DNA of 64,000 bases from Zelopaecilomyces penicillatus (GCA_005765155.1 VCCP01000003.1:4216001-4280000), one strand, 5' to 3'; positions 12,407 to 23,893 are shown, counted from the first letter of the stretch. Made by a program: numbers and translations. The notes: a model not told the origin generated them from the letters alone.

Positions 12407-14056
12407 ATGCCACCGAGGATCGTTATCCGCCGGGTGGTATTTGTTCCAAGAAGAAACAGTCCTCATGCACAATGCTCGCGGAGCTTCGCCAACCAAAACC
12501 GCCTCACAACGACGAAATCCCGACCGAGCCTTCCCTTCCTGTTTGTCCCAACGGCGGGGCCAAGCTTTGTGCGATGCTTCACATCTGCGAGAAACAGCTG
12601 GCTGAAGCACGAGGCAAAGCTCGTTGCACGATACACATTCAGTCTGTGGGGGGCTATCGCTTGCGTCGTCGTGATCTTCTTCGCCATCAACGAAGAGATG
12701 GTTGAGAGAGAGTTTCCGACGCCTCACGAGTGGCATTACCTGACGAGGAAGTTTCTGAGGGATGCGAATAAATTCAGGGACCCCCACAACGGAGAGATCA
12801 ATTGGGCTCGGGCACTCGAACTATCCCGGGGCGTCGTCATTCGTCTCGAGGACCCCAAATTGGGAGGGCAGAACGTTATCAAGCTGTCCGACAAGGTGGA
12901 TCCAAAGTTGGAGGTACCTGGCGAATTCATCAACTGCGACATCTCAGCCATGTCCGAGGAGTGGCGAAGGGGTTATTTTGAGGCCATCATGCTGGCTGCC
13001 AAAGCCGCCGAGCATGTTGACGGATGGCTTCGTGATGTAAAACGCAACATTGTGTGCGCTCCCGAATTCGTCATAGGGCCCTCCAACCTCCGGCCAAGTC
13101 CAATTCCACCTGGAAATCCTCATGCGCCACGTGAGGAAGACTGCGAGCTTGCCTATCCATCTGCCGAACACTGGTATATGAAGATCCTTGCCACCAAAGG
13201 TCTCTCTCCGCGCCAGAAAATGGAGGCTGCATTGGAATATGCGAGTTTCATGGAGTACAAGGGCAAAATGGAGGGCTCTGAGGCGCTGTATAATGTTGCA
13301 CTAGCCGAAGCAACGCAAGGTTTGAATGGCCCCAGTCTCCCATATGATCCAAAAACATTTATCCTCAGGGATCGCAAAGAATCACCATCCATGAACGTCC
13401 TCGACGCTCTCACGGCTATAGCAACCCACAAAGCCCGCAAAGGCGACGTCACCGGTGCTCTACCCATCTACATCTCTCTTCTCAAAGCACGTCGCTCCCT
13501 CTCTGACGAGCCTCCTCGCGTCTCTACATCGAAATCAAAGAGTGTTGCTCTGTATCAACAAGTTTTCAATCTTTTTGCGCCACCGGAATACCCCCCTCCA
13601 CCCCCCGATGGTGCCCTACCACCCTGGCGGAGTGCTCATGAGCGCTGCCAGGAAGCTTCTCTGGATCTTTACATTGGCGAGATTCTCTACGCTACTGGAT
13701 CTCGTGAGGATGGGCTCGCTTGGACCCGAGATGGTGTAGATCTGGCGGAAGAGCAGCTCCGGAAGTCTAGCGCCAATGTCAAGGGTGGAGATGACAAGCG
13801 CATATGCCGAGAATGTCTGGTTACAGGTCTAGGCAACTGGTCCACTATGGTCTCAAGGCTTGCAAAGGTAGAGAGAGCCAAGGCAGAAAGTGGTTCGAAA
13901 TCGAGCCTGTTCTCGTTCTGGAACAGCCCCCAGAAGGCAGAAGACCGGTGGGTGGCAGAGGAGGCAGTGGTTCAAGAACGTACAAAACGGACTCGGGAGT
14001 TATTGGACGAAGTAACAGCACCTGCAGCCGGTATTTCATCCTGGTTTAGCGCTTAA
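12407..14056 (+). CDS. Mgr3-like TPR protein, mitochondrial inner membrane
   Basis: A single-exon gene of 549 residues from the ATG at 12407 (MPPRIVIRR), a start that gives a basic, Ser/Arg-rich mitochondrial presequence; an upstream ATG at 12326 is less convincing. One membrane segment lies at about residues 77-94 (LWGAIACVVVIFFA), followed by a long soluble helical region with TPR-like stretches (WYMKILATKGLSPRQKMEAA; YASFMEYKGKMEGSEALY). In yeast, Mgr3 and Mgr1 are adaptors that feed substrates to the i-AAA protease Yme1. Fungal database entries often call such proteins 'MFS maltose permease', which does not fit a protein with one membrane segment. Residues ~430-530 are less conserved-looking. 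Confidence 0.6.
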   Translation: MPPRIVIRRVVFVPRRNSPHAQCSRSFANQNRLTTTKSRPSLPFLFVPTAGPSFVRCFTSARNSWLKHEAKLVARYTFSLWGAIACVVVIFFAINEEMVEREFPTPHEWHYLTRKFLRDANKFRDPHNGEINWARALELSRGVVIRLEDPKLGGQNVIKLSDKVDPKLEVPGEFINCDISAMSEEWRRGYFEAIMLAAKAAEHVDGWLRDVKRNIVCAPEFVIGPSNLRPSPIPPGNPHAPREEDCELAYPSAEHWYMKILATKGLSPRQKMEAALEYASFMEYKGKMEGSEALYNVALAEATQGLNGPSLPYDPKTFILRDRKESPSMNVLDALTAIATHKARKGDVTGALPIYISLLKARRSLSDEPPRVSTSKSKSVALYQQVFNLFAPPEYPPPPPDGALPPWRSAHERCQEASLDLYIGEILYATGSREDGLAWTRDGVDLAEEQLRKSSANVKGGDDKRICRECLVTGLGNWSTMVSRLAKVERAKAESGSKSSLFSFWNSPQKAEDRWVAEEAVVQERTKRTRELLDEVTAPAAGISSWFSA

Positions 14057-14274
14057 CATTAAAAATTACTCCAAAGACGGGATTGTTTTGGAGATGTTTC
14101 TCATGTACAATTTTACACAAAGGCTGAAAATATGGCAAATGTAGCCCAAAATTCGATGTAGCGAATCTTCGTATGTACTAAATTCACTCAACAGAGATTG
14201 TATTTTTAAGCAACTGTGAAAGCATGAGACTATGAAACTGGCCAGTTCAACTACCGAGCTCAAAGCCCCAGCAA

Positions 14275-15717
14275 TCAAGAATCCGAGTCCGAATCCGAGT
14301 CGGTTAGGGTTGTCTGCCCAGTCTTCTCGAATCTTTTCCAGCGTCGAAGATTCTTCAATTCATTCTCCATAGCTTCGGGGCTTACGGTGGCAATCTGTGG
14401 CCTCTGATCCTCGGGAACAGCGTCCCACTCAAGCTCCGCAACCTCACGCTCTGGCCGCTGCACAATGGTGATGGCGGGATTGGTGTAATTTGGGTCTAAT
14501 GCAACATCCTGAATCCAGGAGAGCATAGCATCTTGGCATTGTAAAGGAATGAGCTCGACGTAGCATGGCTCAGATGACGAGTAGCAGGAATAGCCAAGGC
14601 CTGGAATATCATTATTTGGGTTGCCACTCGAGGCAGCCAGAGGCATATCGACAGGATCGGAGGACAGGAGATAGCCACGGGCACGCTAGGTCTAATTAGT
14701 GTTCTTCCACGACCCTTTTCATCGTCAAAGAGAAGACTTACCTTGGAGAGAAAGTCTTTGAAGGTGTCATTGCTGAGGTTTTCAGCTGGATAAACCGGTC
14801 CCAAGAATAGCAGGGAGTTGAGTCTCTGTCCCCAATTCTCCCATGCATCAGCTTTGTCCAGAAATCTCTCTACAATCTCACAACTCTCCCCAATAGCAAC
14901 AACATCAAGCTTTGCTTTCTGTCCAATAAGACTTGGAAAGACGTTGTTGAAAAGAAAGTCTACATGCTTGGAGGGGTCTTCATTTCCAGGAATGTTGTTC
15001 AAGGAAGGCACATATTTTCTTCCCACGTGTACCGAGCTCGGTAGAGGTATAGCAGCGCTATCCACGATGGTAATGGGGCGCTTTCCCTCTGGCCACCAAT
15101 AAAGTTGGCCCATATTAGCAAGAACAATACCTGGAGCAGAGGAATCGGTTGCAGTTGACACTTGTTGCTGAATAGCCCGAACAATGGGAATCATGCTTCC
15201 CTTGGTAATACCGCCTGGGCCGTTCGCTACCCTCCCTGCAATCAGTCCCATTTGTTGACAAGGTTCGCCAAATATGACGACGGCACGAGACTTGAACTCC
15301 AGTTCAGGGCTAATAAAAATCGAACTATGTGGTTCGGCGGCTGGGGTTCCCAATGGAACGGCCATCTTGTTCAGTCCTTCACTCTCAAGACGCTCATGAA
15401 TGATTCTTTCCATTGCATCTGCTCATGTAATCATCAGACTCCTGAGACGCATCAAGCAGGCGGCGGCCAAATTTACTTACAGTTAAACTCGAATCTTTGG
15501 CGCATGTTAATTCGCAGGTTGCGATTGATGAAGAATTTGAAGTAGTAGTCCGGGTTATCAATGGCCCTTATCTCATCTACATCATTCACAAAGTATCTGA
15601 AATAAATGGTTAGAATGGTCCTGAGCATAGATGGGGAGAATAGACGAACCCTAGATCTTTCAGGTCTGAAGGGAAAGACACATCCCTCGGCAGCCCAGAC
15701 CATTGTCGGCGAAACAT
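14275..15717 (-). CDS. Arb2-domain protein (FAM172/Arb2 family)
   Basis: Four exons (15717-15650, 15596-15481, 15418-14742, 14685-14275) with introns of 53, 62 and 56 bp join into 423 residues. The N-terminus (MFRRQWSGLP, then FPSDLKDLGYFVNDVDEIR) and the following alpha/beta-hydrolase-like body (RAVVIFGEP; GIVLANMGQLYW; VDVVAIGES-like segment LDVVAIGESCEIVERFL) match the Arb2 domain seen in fission yeast Arb2, animal FAM172A and the C-terminus of Hda1-type deacetylases. Arb2 in S. pombe works in the Argonaute siRNA chaperone complex; an RNAi role here is only inference. The C-terminus is an acidic Asp-Ser repeat. It is tail-to-tail with the Mgr3-like gene (218 bp gap). Confidence 0.75.
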
Positions 15718-16361
15718 GACGAGGGCTTGCTTGGTTTAAGAATCACTTGGCTGTTATGACTACCCAGCGAGGCTACCTTGTTGAACAGCAGAAAGGAGAG
15801 GTTGTGCTGTAGAATCTAGGGAGAAACTGCACAGAATGGAATCAGGGAGTTCAGCAGCACGAATGTGCGAGGAGGAATTATGACAACCGGGATATCACGA
15901 GATCAGGGTTGGAAGATGGCATCGAGTCAAGCAGAGTATATTTGAAAAAGTTGAAGGGGAAAGGTTGGTTTAACAAAAACCAAAATGGAGAAACCCAGGC
16001 ACGCCTCCAGGTCATGTCGCAGCTGCCAACACCCGCTGGGCTTAGGCCAGGTACCAGGGTGGTGTTGGCAGCACAAGCAAACAGAGGCATTTATTGGCAA
16101 ACGGGGAGCACTCAATCATCAAATTATCCATTCATTTCTTCCTATGATCCAACATTGATAAAATATCGGTGGTGGCCCGCACCGTGGAGGTTGCACATTA
16201 TAGTCGTCAGTAAGGCAATGTCTTTTGCCGATGTCAGGTGAATAACAAAACTCCCGCCTCCATGCCCACACGTTGGTCATTGACAACGAGGAGATCCTAA
16301 ATAAAAGTAAATAAAGTAAAGTCAAGTCAGGCAACTCCCAAGACCACCCAGTACGATGTCC
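15718..16361. other. Intergenic region, Arb2-domain gene / ATG29
   Basis: A 644-bp spacer holding the promoter of the Arb2-domain gene and the 3' UTR of ATG29. Both genes are on the minus strand. I see no further gene. Confidence 0.6.
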
Positions 16362-17818
16362 CTAGTTTGAGCCGGGATTGTAGCGACTTCTAAACGCCTG
16401 GCTTATGCTGAAGCGGCTCCCGCCACCGCGATTCATGTGGCTAGCAAGAGCCTCTTCTAGAGCTGATTGCGTCACTGACGCGTCTATGAAACATTTAGGT
16501 CAACATGTATAGAGCATATAAGAGTAGTAAGTATGTAACTTACCGTCCAGGTCACTGAAACTGCTGCCCATACTAGGCGTCCCGTCACTGCCATCCCGGG
16601 AGCCCGACTTTGTACTCTTCCCACCTGGACTACGCACCTCTGTCGTGCGACGAGGCGAGAGAGGGCCAGTTCCTCGATTATCTCGTGACTTGCTAGGGCG
16701 CCTGATTATGGCCGGCGATCCGGCAGACGAATCAGATGTATGAGAGTAGTGGATAGGATCTTTGCTAGCTGTCTGCTTCCCACGCTTATGTGTATTTCGA
16801 CCATCCCCCCGTAGAGTGGATGATAGGTCCTGTGCTGAGGTCTGGTTTGAATTGGGTCTGTAGGGCTGGAAGGCTGGCTCAGATTCGTCGTCATCATCGC
16901 CTTGGTAGGCAGTATACGCCTCCTGCTGCTGCTGAAACCGAGGCGGTCGGCGAATGATACGAGACTGGGCTGGGCTTGATTCATCATCAGACGACGTAGC
17001 TGAGCTTAATTCGGTGGGGCCAGGCGAGGTGATACGGTCAAGATCAGCTGCAACTCGAGGATCAGGAGACTTCGTTGTCGGCGATGCCACTGGCATCATT
17101 GAAAGACGCGTCCGCCCAACCTGCTCAGTAGGACGGATGGCTAGCTGTCTGGTTCCAGGCTTCGGTGATGACTCGCCTGCATCCCTCAATACTGCGGTAT
17201 TGGCAGACGTATTGCGTGAAATGTTTGGTCGAGCGGACGTATTTAGAGAAGTGGCAGTAGTGCTTCCATCATTACGGGGCATAGGCGAATCGCGACGTAT
17301 AGACAGAGCGGAAGCAGTCCGCAAATTGCCTCCTGCGGCAGACTCGGAGCCGGGTATTGGAGAGGGAGCCGCGGAGCCCTTCGCTGCAGCTGTTGCTTTT
17401 CGAACCTGAGCACGAACCTGAGATGCGTGTCTTTCTGTGAGGTAGGCTACCTGTTTGAGTAAGAAATCGACGGTGACATCAAAACGGTCGGCTCTAAACA
17501 GCATTGATTAGCGGGGAGAATAATTGATAACGATTTCGAGACGTACACCATGTTCCCTGGATGAAAGATTAGCTGGGTAAACTGTCATCATTTATGCTCC
17601 TGAGCTTACAATCTATTTCTTGCTGCGCTGCTCCAGATAGGATCTTCCATAAGTCATCATCTTTGCTGGTGTCCCAGTTCACCTAGGATGAGACAATGCC
17701 ATTAACCACCTTGCGCAAAGCTACTTCGAGCTGGATGTGAACTTACCGGCGGAGGGTCCACAAAGTCCCTTCGCTGTATGGGTACCCTAACATACAAAGT
17801 ATACGTAGGCTCCGCCAT
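16362..17818 (-). CDS. ATG29: Autophagy-related protein 29
   Basis: Five exons (17818-17747, 17682-17610, 17556-17547, 17493-16544, 16483-16362) give 408 residues. The N-terminal domain reads YTLYVRVPIQRRDFVDPPP, then VNWDTSKDDDLWKILSGAA, then ADRFDVTVDFLLKQVAYL and TERHASQVRAQVRKA, which is the Atg29 signature. A long Ser/Pro-rich disordered region follows, and the last exon encodes the conserved tail (SQSALEEALASHM, then SRFSISQAFRSRY). Atg29 forms the Atg17-Atg31-Atg29 scaffold at the phagophore assembly site. Exon 3 is only 10 nt, flanked by two 53-bp introns that both contain GCTAATC as a likely branch site. Leaving it out breaks the frame. Terminal intron is 60 bp with a GTAAGT donor. 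Confidence 0.93.
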
Positions 17819-19082
17819 TTTGTGATGGAGATGCCTCCAGCTCCCCAAAAAACGGAATGGAAGAATTGAAGAGTGAAGGAGAAGAGAGCGTAGTCGACGA
17901 GGTGCCTGGAGCTGTAAGGTCGCCAGCCTAATCAGTAGCGTCACAGGTCCCTGGATGCACGCACATGGACGAGCTGCTGCCCCATGGCTAGCCGGTTATC
18001 GATAGGCTCATGCATTAGCGTTACGTTAATGACCAGCCCCCCTGGTGATGGCCTGCGGCTTTGCACGCTGACAGCATTACGTGCTGGGCTTGTCTGGCAT
18101 GGCAAGTAGTCAGACAATTGACATCCTCGGCTTCTCTGCGTGTCAAACATCATTTACAGCTATATGCCGTCTTTCTCAATGGGTGGGCCAGAGTCAAAAG
18201 CCATCTTTCGTTAGTCAATTACACCATCACTAGCCAATCTGCGCCAGTTTTGCGATTGGGGGGAGAAAGACCACAAGCCTCTCCAAGCTTGGTGGGCACA
18301 TATAAAAGAAAAAAAAGCCCATGTGAGAGAAACAATAGCTGCCATTGCAAGTATGGGTCCTACCTAGATAGATATATGTAGCACATCGCACGATAGGTCA
18401 CTGCACTTTGCATTTTTCAGTGTCTTATATTGGGCAAGGAACGTCTGCTTGACTTTTAGTCTAGCTTTGGGTCAAATGATCAGAATGAGCTTGATGTTAT
18501 ACGGGAGATGCAGACAAATATTTTGTGACTAGACCGCCCAGCCATTACCTTTTATTGAAAAAATTTACAATGCTGATATGAATACACACCATTAATTCCA
18601 CCAAAGCGCTATTGTTGACTGTATTACTCCGTAATTACATGAGGGAGTCGTGTCCCGGATCTCATCACCAAACGAAACAGCATCAACTTCAATAAACATC
18701 ACCGCGAGGTAGGAGCTAGGCTGACTGGATCAGAGATCAGGTGTGTTGTTTTCACTTTGGACATATTTTGGCCCTCTTTAAATCGCATATCTACACGATA
18801 ATAACCCAAGCCCCGAAATAATCCAAGAGAGTTCTTAAAAGATCAGAAACATAAAAAAAAAAAAAAAAGAATGATATTTTAGCCAACTCAGATATTTATA
18901 CTCTCGTATTTATTATACACATGCATATCCTTCATACTCGGCTAACAGAGTGAACGTTTAATGCAGCCAAGCAGGGATCTAATAAATAGATAGGAAACAG
19001 TGGAACAAATACATCATAGGCTCCTTTTGCGTGCTTAAGGGAATGTGGTTTTTTTTCGGGAATAAACAACTAGCTTGTTGCT
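17819..19082. other. Intergenic region, ATG29 promoter / SDHB 3' end
   Basis: A 1.26-kb spacer. The ATG29-proximal part (17.8-18.3 kb) is of mixed composition. The SDHB-proximal part (18.5-19.05 kb) is AT-rich with A runs near 18855-18870, as expected for a 3' flank. No gene or tRNA is visible. Confidence 0.6.
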
Positions 19083-20063
19083 TTAACCACCCAATGACAT
19101 CTGCTTCTTAATCTCTGCAATCGCCTTTCCTGGATTCAGGCCCTTGGGGCAGGCACGTGTGCAGTTAAGAATGGTGTGGCATCGGTACAGGCTCATAGAG
19201 TTCTCCAGTTTCGCTTGGCGCGCAGCCGTGCGCTCGTCTCGTGAATCAGCCAGCCACCGGTAAGATTGTAGTAGGATGGCAGGTCCGAGGTACTCCTCTG
19301 AGTTCCACCAGTAGGACGGGCAAGAGGTGGAGCAGCAAGCACAGAGAATGCATTCGTAAAGGCCATCGAGCTTCCGGCGATCCTCCTTGGTCTGGCGATA
19401 CTCTTTGCCCTACAACATTATTAGCATGAAAACAGGATGCAGAAAAAAACACATGCTAACTCACATCTTCCTGAGGGGTATCTCGCTGCAGGTATGGCTG
19501 GATGGACTTGTATTGCTTGTAAAAGTGCGTCAAATCAGGGACAAGGTCCTTGACGACATAAGTATGAGGCAAAGGATAAATCTTGACGTCGGATGATGAT
19601 TCAGCGGGAATTCGGCCTACAATTGGCGTTAACAGATGTCATAAAAGTTGCAATTTTGCCACACCAGCGCAGGCATGCATGGCATGGCATAAGGATGGAT
19701 AGACATACAAAGACACGCAAGGGTGTTTTGTCCGTTGATGTTCATGGCACAGCTTCCGCAAATACCTTCACGACAGCTTCTTCGAAAAGTGAGCGTAGGG
19801 TCGATCTCGTTCTTGATTCTGATCAAGGCATCCAGAATCATGGGTCCAGTCTTGTTGAGATCAATTGTATAGTTTTGCATAGTCGGTTTCTCCTCGGGGG
19901 TGTCGGGGTTCCATCGATAAATTGAGAAAGACTTCATCTTAGTCCCCTTCTCCGCAGGCGTCTCGCTAACTGAGGCCATGGAGCGTGAGAAGATGGTTGT
20001 AGGGCGCAATGCCGTCCTGGTGGACGCTGCGAGAATTCGCGACGATGAGCGTAGAGCGGCCAT
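19083..20063 (-). CDS. SDHB: Succinate dehydrogenase iron-sulfur subunit
   Basis: Three exons (20063-19709, 19616-19465, 19409-19083) with introns of 92 and 55 bp encode 277 residues. It is the electron-transfer subunit of mitochondrial complex II, carrying electrons from SdhA-bound FAD to ubiquinone. A basic presequence occupies about residues 1-30. The plant-type [2Fe-2S] ligands are Cys97, Cys102, Cys105 and Cys117 (SCREGICGSC...LAC). The C-terminal ferredoxin domain has CILCACCSTSCPSYWW (189-204) and CHTILNCTRACPKGLNP (246-262) for the [4Fe-4S] and [3Fe-4S] clusters. Pro200, Asn205 and His247 line up with positions where carboxamide-fungicide resistance changes are known in other fungi; all carry the wild-type residue. 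A CCAAT box lies upstream. Confidence 0.97.
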
Positions 20064-20343
20064 TTTCGCGTCGCAGTTTGCCGAGTGCTGGACTGGTTGA
20101 CGCTGGTGGAAGAGGGGAGATTAGAATAATGGACGATATATTAGCAGACAGTGGCGAAATCGATTCCCTTCTGCCAAATTCTCAATCGAACCCGTAGCGC
20201 AGTTGACGTTCCAAGTCGTGCACCGTCATAAATTCGGGAGGGCTGTCTTCCTCGGCTATGAGGATAGGAACTAAACTAAGGTCTTTTCCCGGAATGGTAC
20301 AGTACAGGCCCACATTCGTGTCACCCCCTTTGTACAGCTTCTG

Positions 20344-20348
20344 ATTGG
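20344..20348 (-). promoter_or_regulatory. CCAAT box upstream of SDHB
   Basis: AGCCAATCAG on the minus strand, about 280 bp upstream of the SDHB start codon and in the gene's orientation. CCAAT is the core site of the fungal HAP complex, which controls many respiratory and iron-dependent genes. The link is inferred from position. Confidence 0.45.
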
Positions 20349-20355
20349 CTTAAGG

Positions 20356-20404
20356 TCACATGATACTTGCCAAACTTTTTCACCCCATCTCAAAATCACA
20401 TGAT
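20356..20404. promoter_or_regulatory. Paired TCACATGAT motifs
   Basis: Two identical copies of TCACATGAT (20356-20364 and 20396-20404), 40 bp apart and about 300 bp upstream of SDHB. The CACATG core resembles an E-box-type bHLH site. Repetition next to the CCAAT box suggests a promoter element; the binding factor is unknown. Confidence 0.4.
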
Positions 20405-21579
20405 TTTCGGCAGGCTCCCCCAAAACTTGATCGCCACGCCCGCGAACACACTGTAGATTAGAAGGGAAAATCTGAGATCTCACATAAACTTGTGTCAAAG
20501 CGCGATGGAGTTGCAAGATTTCAGCGAATAAGTTCTGTACACTAAAATGTGGCTGCAACATACATCACTTGCTTCGGTCTAAACCAAGTTATCAAATTAC
20601 AGACAAGTAGAACCTTTATAGGGAATTAATGCTGTCAAGAATAGGTAACTATCTTATAAATTAATTCTAATATTTTATCTTGATCCTCTAGCATTATTGA
20701 TCGGCTTGTTACGATTTGCTTTTTAGTCGACTCATACTTCAAGCACCAGGTAGACTAGCAACCCAAGCCGTGTAGCAAGCTCACAACTTAGAGCTTTTAG
20801 AAACTTCAATGAGGGCCTTAAAGAGCCTAGAGGCCCAAAGCTTAACAGGTTGTAGTGATCTAGCACCTAAAAGCTGTAAGGCTGATTGAAAATACAACCT
20901 TATTCAGATAAATACTTAAGTAGGTAGCCTAGACTAATTATGGGGATCCGCTGAAACCGCATGTTTGTAAGTCCAATCACGCAACGACCAAGCACAGTTC
21001 TCAATTAGTTTGACAATTATGAATGTTTGTTTTCTACATGTCTGTATTATGCATCTGGATTTTATCGTATCAGTTTCTAAAGACTCTTCGTCGTTCTCTG
21101 TTCACGGCTCATCACATTATGCGGCTTGCAGGATGGGGACAGTTGTAGGTTAGCACCTCACCAAAGCTCATCTCTGCTCTATTATAGCTTCATGCATCTT
21201 GGCGACTATTACGTACTGTTACCCCGCGATAAGGATAGGCGAAGTGCTGTAGCCGACCTGCCCGATCAGCCCGCCAACCCCTCGGCGGGGTTCGCTCTAA
21301 TAAGGGACGTGGTATTATCCCATTCCGTCATTGCTATCTGAATTCCCCTGCGGCTGGTCCAGCGTCAAAGTTCACAACTTTTTTCCTTACTGCTCTACTA
21401 CTTTCCTGAGGGCTTGAGACTGGAACTGGGGACACCGTAAGGGATAATTAGCTTGACAAACCCCCAGCTTGCAAGCCAGTCATCTCCGAATAGTTCTGGA
21501 AAGTGAAAACCACAGATTCGAGTCTCAACACAGCAATACTTGCGATTTGCAGTTTTTCATTAGCATCGCATCAATCGCC

Positions 21580-23893
21580 ATGGGTGTTTCCGAACTGGCT
21601 GCCGCTGCTTTGAAGCCGACGCCAATTGAATCAGGCGACAGAGGTACCATAACCCACCAGTTACCGCCTCTTGAGAATCGGGCCAAGAGCGGCAAGACAC
21701 CCTTTATCCGCAGCCACGGCGATGGCCTAGTAGCATGGCAGCTGCTTGATAACGAAAGCGTGGAACGAGCAAAGAGGGAGAACAAACTGATATTTCTGCA
21801 TGTTGGATACCAAGCTTGTCACTGTAAGCCCCCCTCTCCCTTTCACTCCCGTTTGATTGCTTTTATGCTGACCCGTTCAAGTCTGTCGCCTTATGTGTAT
21901 CGAATCCTTCTCAAACCCCGAATGCGCCTCAATATTGAACGAGTCTTTCATACCGGTTATTGTTGACCGTGAGGCTCGCCCCGATATCGACACCATTTAT
22001 ATGAACTACGTCCAAGCCGTCAGCAACTCAGGGGGCTGGCCCCTGAATCTGTTTGTAACTGCTGAGCTGGAGCCAGTTTTTGGAGGCACATACTGGCAGG
22101 GACCTGGTGTCTCAAGAAGGACTGCAGAGGATCATGGTGATGAGCCGCTTGACTTTTTAACGATATTGAAAAAAGTCCAGAATATCTGGAAAGATCAAGA
22201 ATCTAGATGCAGAAAAGAGGCTTCCGAAGTATTGAGCCAGTTGCGAGAGTTTGCGGCCGAAGGAACATTGGGGACTCGCAGCATAGCAGCATCACAACCG
22301 ATTGGGCCGTCGGGCTGGACCACGGCCGCACCTGTCGAAACCAATGAACACAAAAGCAAAGATGCATCAGTCTCCAGCGAGCTGGATCTTGACCAACTGG
22401 AGGAGGCCTACACTCATATTGCTGGCACTTTTGATCCCGTATACGGGGGATTTGGGCTGGCCCCAAAGTTTCTAACGCCACCGAAGCTGGCTTTCCTGCT
22501 CCAGTTGGTGAAATCGCCAAGCCCCGTTCAAGATGTTGTTGGCAATGCCGAATGCAAGCATGCAGTCGAAATGGCCTTAGATACACTGAGAAAGATACGG
22601 GATGGCGCATTGCATGACCATGTGGGGGGAACTGGTTTCGCCCGCTGTTCTGTCACTCCAGACTGGAGCATTCCCAATTTCGAGAAACTAGTTGTCGACA
22701 ACGCCTCATTACTCTCTTTGTATCTGGAGGCGTGGGGTATGAGTGGTGCTAAGACTGACAGCGAGTTCTACGATGTTGTCATCGAACTCGCCGAATATCT
22801 GTCCTCCTCACCTATTGCTCTTGCCAACGGGGCGTTTGCATCCTCAGAAGCGGCTGACTCATACTATACGAGGTTAGACAAAGAGATGAGGGAAGGGGCC
22901 TATTATTTATGGACCAGAAGAGAGTTTGACGCAGTTGTTGACGCAACAGATAAGCACATCAGCCCAGTGGCTGCTGCACACTGGGGAGTCCTAGAAGATG
23001 GCAATGTGGACGAGGACCATGACCCCAACGACGACTTTATGAACCAAAATATTCTTCGGATAAGGAAAACTACGGAAGAACTCGGAAAGCAGTTTAGCAT
23101 TCCAATTGAGACTGTCGATGGATACATAAAAACGGCCAAGAGGGGGCTGAAAAAGAGAAGGGAGGAAGAGCGGGTGCGGCCAGAGTTGGATGAGAAAGTG
23201 ATCACAGGCTGGAACGGATTGGTAGTGTCGGCACTGACGCAAACCTCAGTAGCTTTGAAGGAGCTGGATCCTGAAAAGAGCAAGAAATATCTGGACACTG
23301 CCATAAAATGTGTGAATTTTATCCGACAAAGTCTATGGGATGAGACCACAAAAACCCTTTATCGAATATGGTATGAGGAGAAGGATACTCAAGGCTTCGC
23401 TGATGACTATGCATACCTCACGCATGGTCTTCTTGACCTTTTTAATGCCACAGGCGATGAGTCGCTTCTTGAGTTTGCAGATAGTCTGCAAAGTAAGTGT
23501 TGAAATTTCCCATAAAAAAACTACAGGCTGAGCGTCAGACTAACTTTTATATCAGAGTCACAAATCGATCTGTTTTACGACCCTACCGGTGCCTTCTTTT
23601 CCACGACATCCTCATGCCCACACTCTATTCTGCGCCTCAAAGATGGTATGGACACTTCTCTGCCCTCAACGAATTCGGTATCTGTATCAAACTTGTTCCG
23701 ACTTGGGGGCCTGCTCGATGATGAAAAATACATCGCTGTCGCGAGAGAGACTATCAATGCGTTTGAGGCTGAGATGCTGCAGCATCCTTGGCTGTTTCCG
23801 GGCATGCTGTCGGGCGTCGTTGCGGCGCGACTTGGAGGCGTGGAAAGCAAGGGTCTGGAAGTGCGGTACAAGGAGTCAAGGCAAAAAGCATGA
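21580..23893 (+). CDS. Thioredoxin-domain protein, YyaL/SPATA20 (SSP411) family
   Basis: Three exons (21580-21823, 21882-23492, 23556-23893) with introns of 58 and 63 bp give 730 residues. The start at 21580 sits in a good context (CGCCATGG). The N-terminal thioredoxin-like fold includes AWQLLDNESVERAKRENK, HVGYQACHFC, RLMCIESFSNPECASILN and SGGWPLNLFVT, and runs into an alpha/alpha-barrel part with GFGLAPKFLTPP, DHVGGTGFARCSVTPDW and FEKLVVDNASLL. Family members usually have a CHWCHVM redox-like motif; here it reads CHFCRLM, keeping both cysteines of C-x-x-C. The biochemical function of the family is not settled; the barrel resembles N-acyl-glucosamine 2-epimerase-type folds. It is tail-to-tail with the dynein gene. 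Confidence 0.88.

Larger units (their letters stand above)
20064..21579. other. Divergent intergenic region with an AT-rich island
   Basis: This 1.5-kb stretch separates SDHB (minus) from the thioredoxin-domain gene (plus). Near SDHB it has a CCAAT box and two TCACATGAT copies. From about 20570 to 20700 it is strongly AT-rich (the line from 20641 is near 22% GC), and odd low-complexity sequence continues to about 20960. That could be a decayed, possibly RIP-mutated, repeat, but no terminal repeats or coding remnant are recognisable. Confidence 0.5.

Noticed and set aside
12407..14056. 'MFS maltose permease' name often given to such fungal proteins
   Set aside because: Only one membrane segment and TPR-like helices; a permease would need about twelve.
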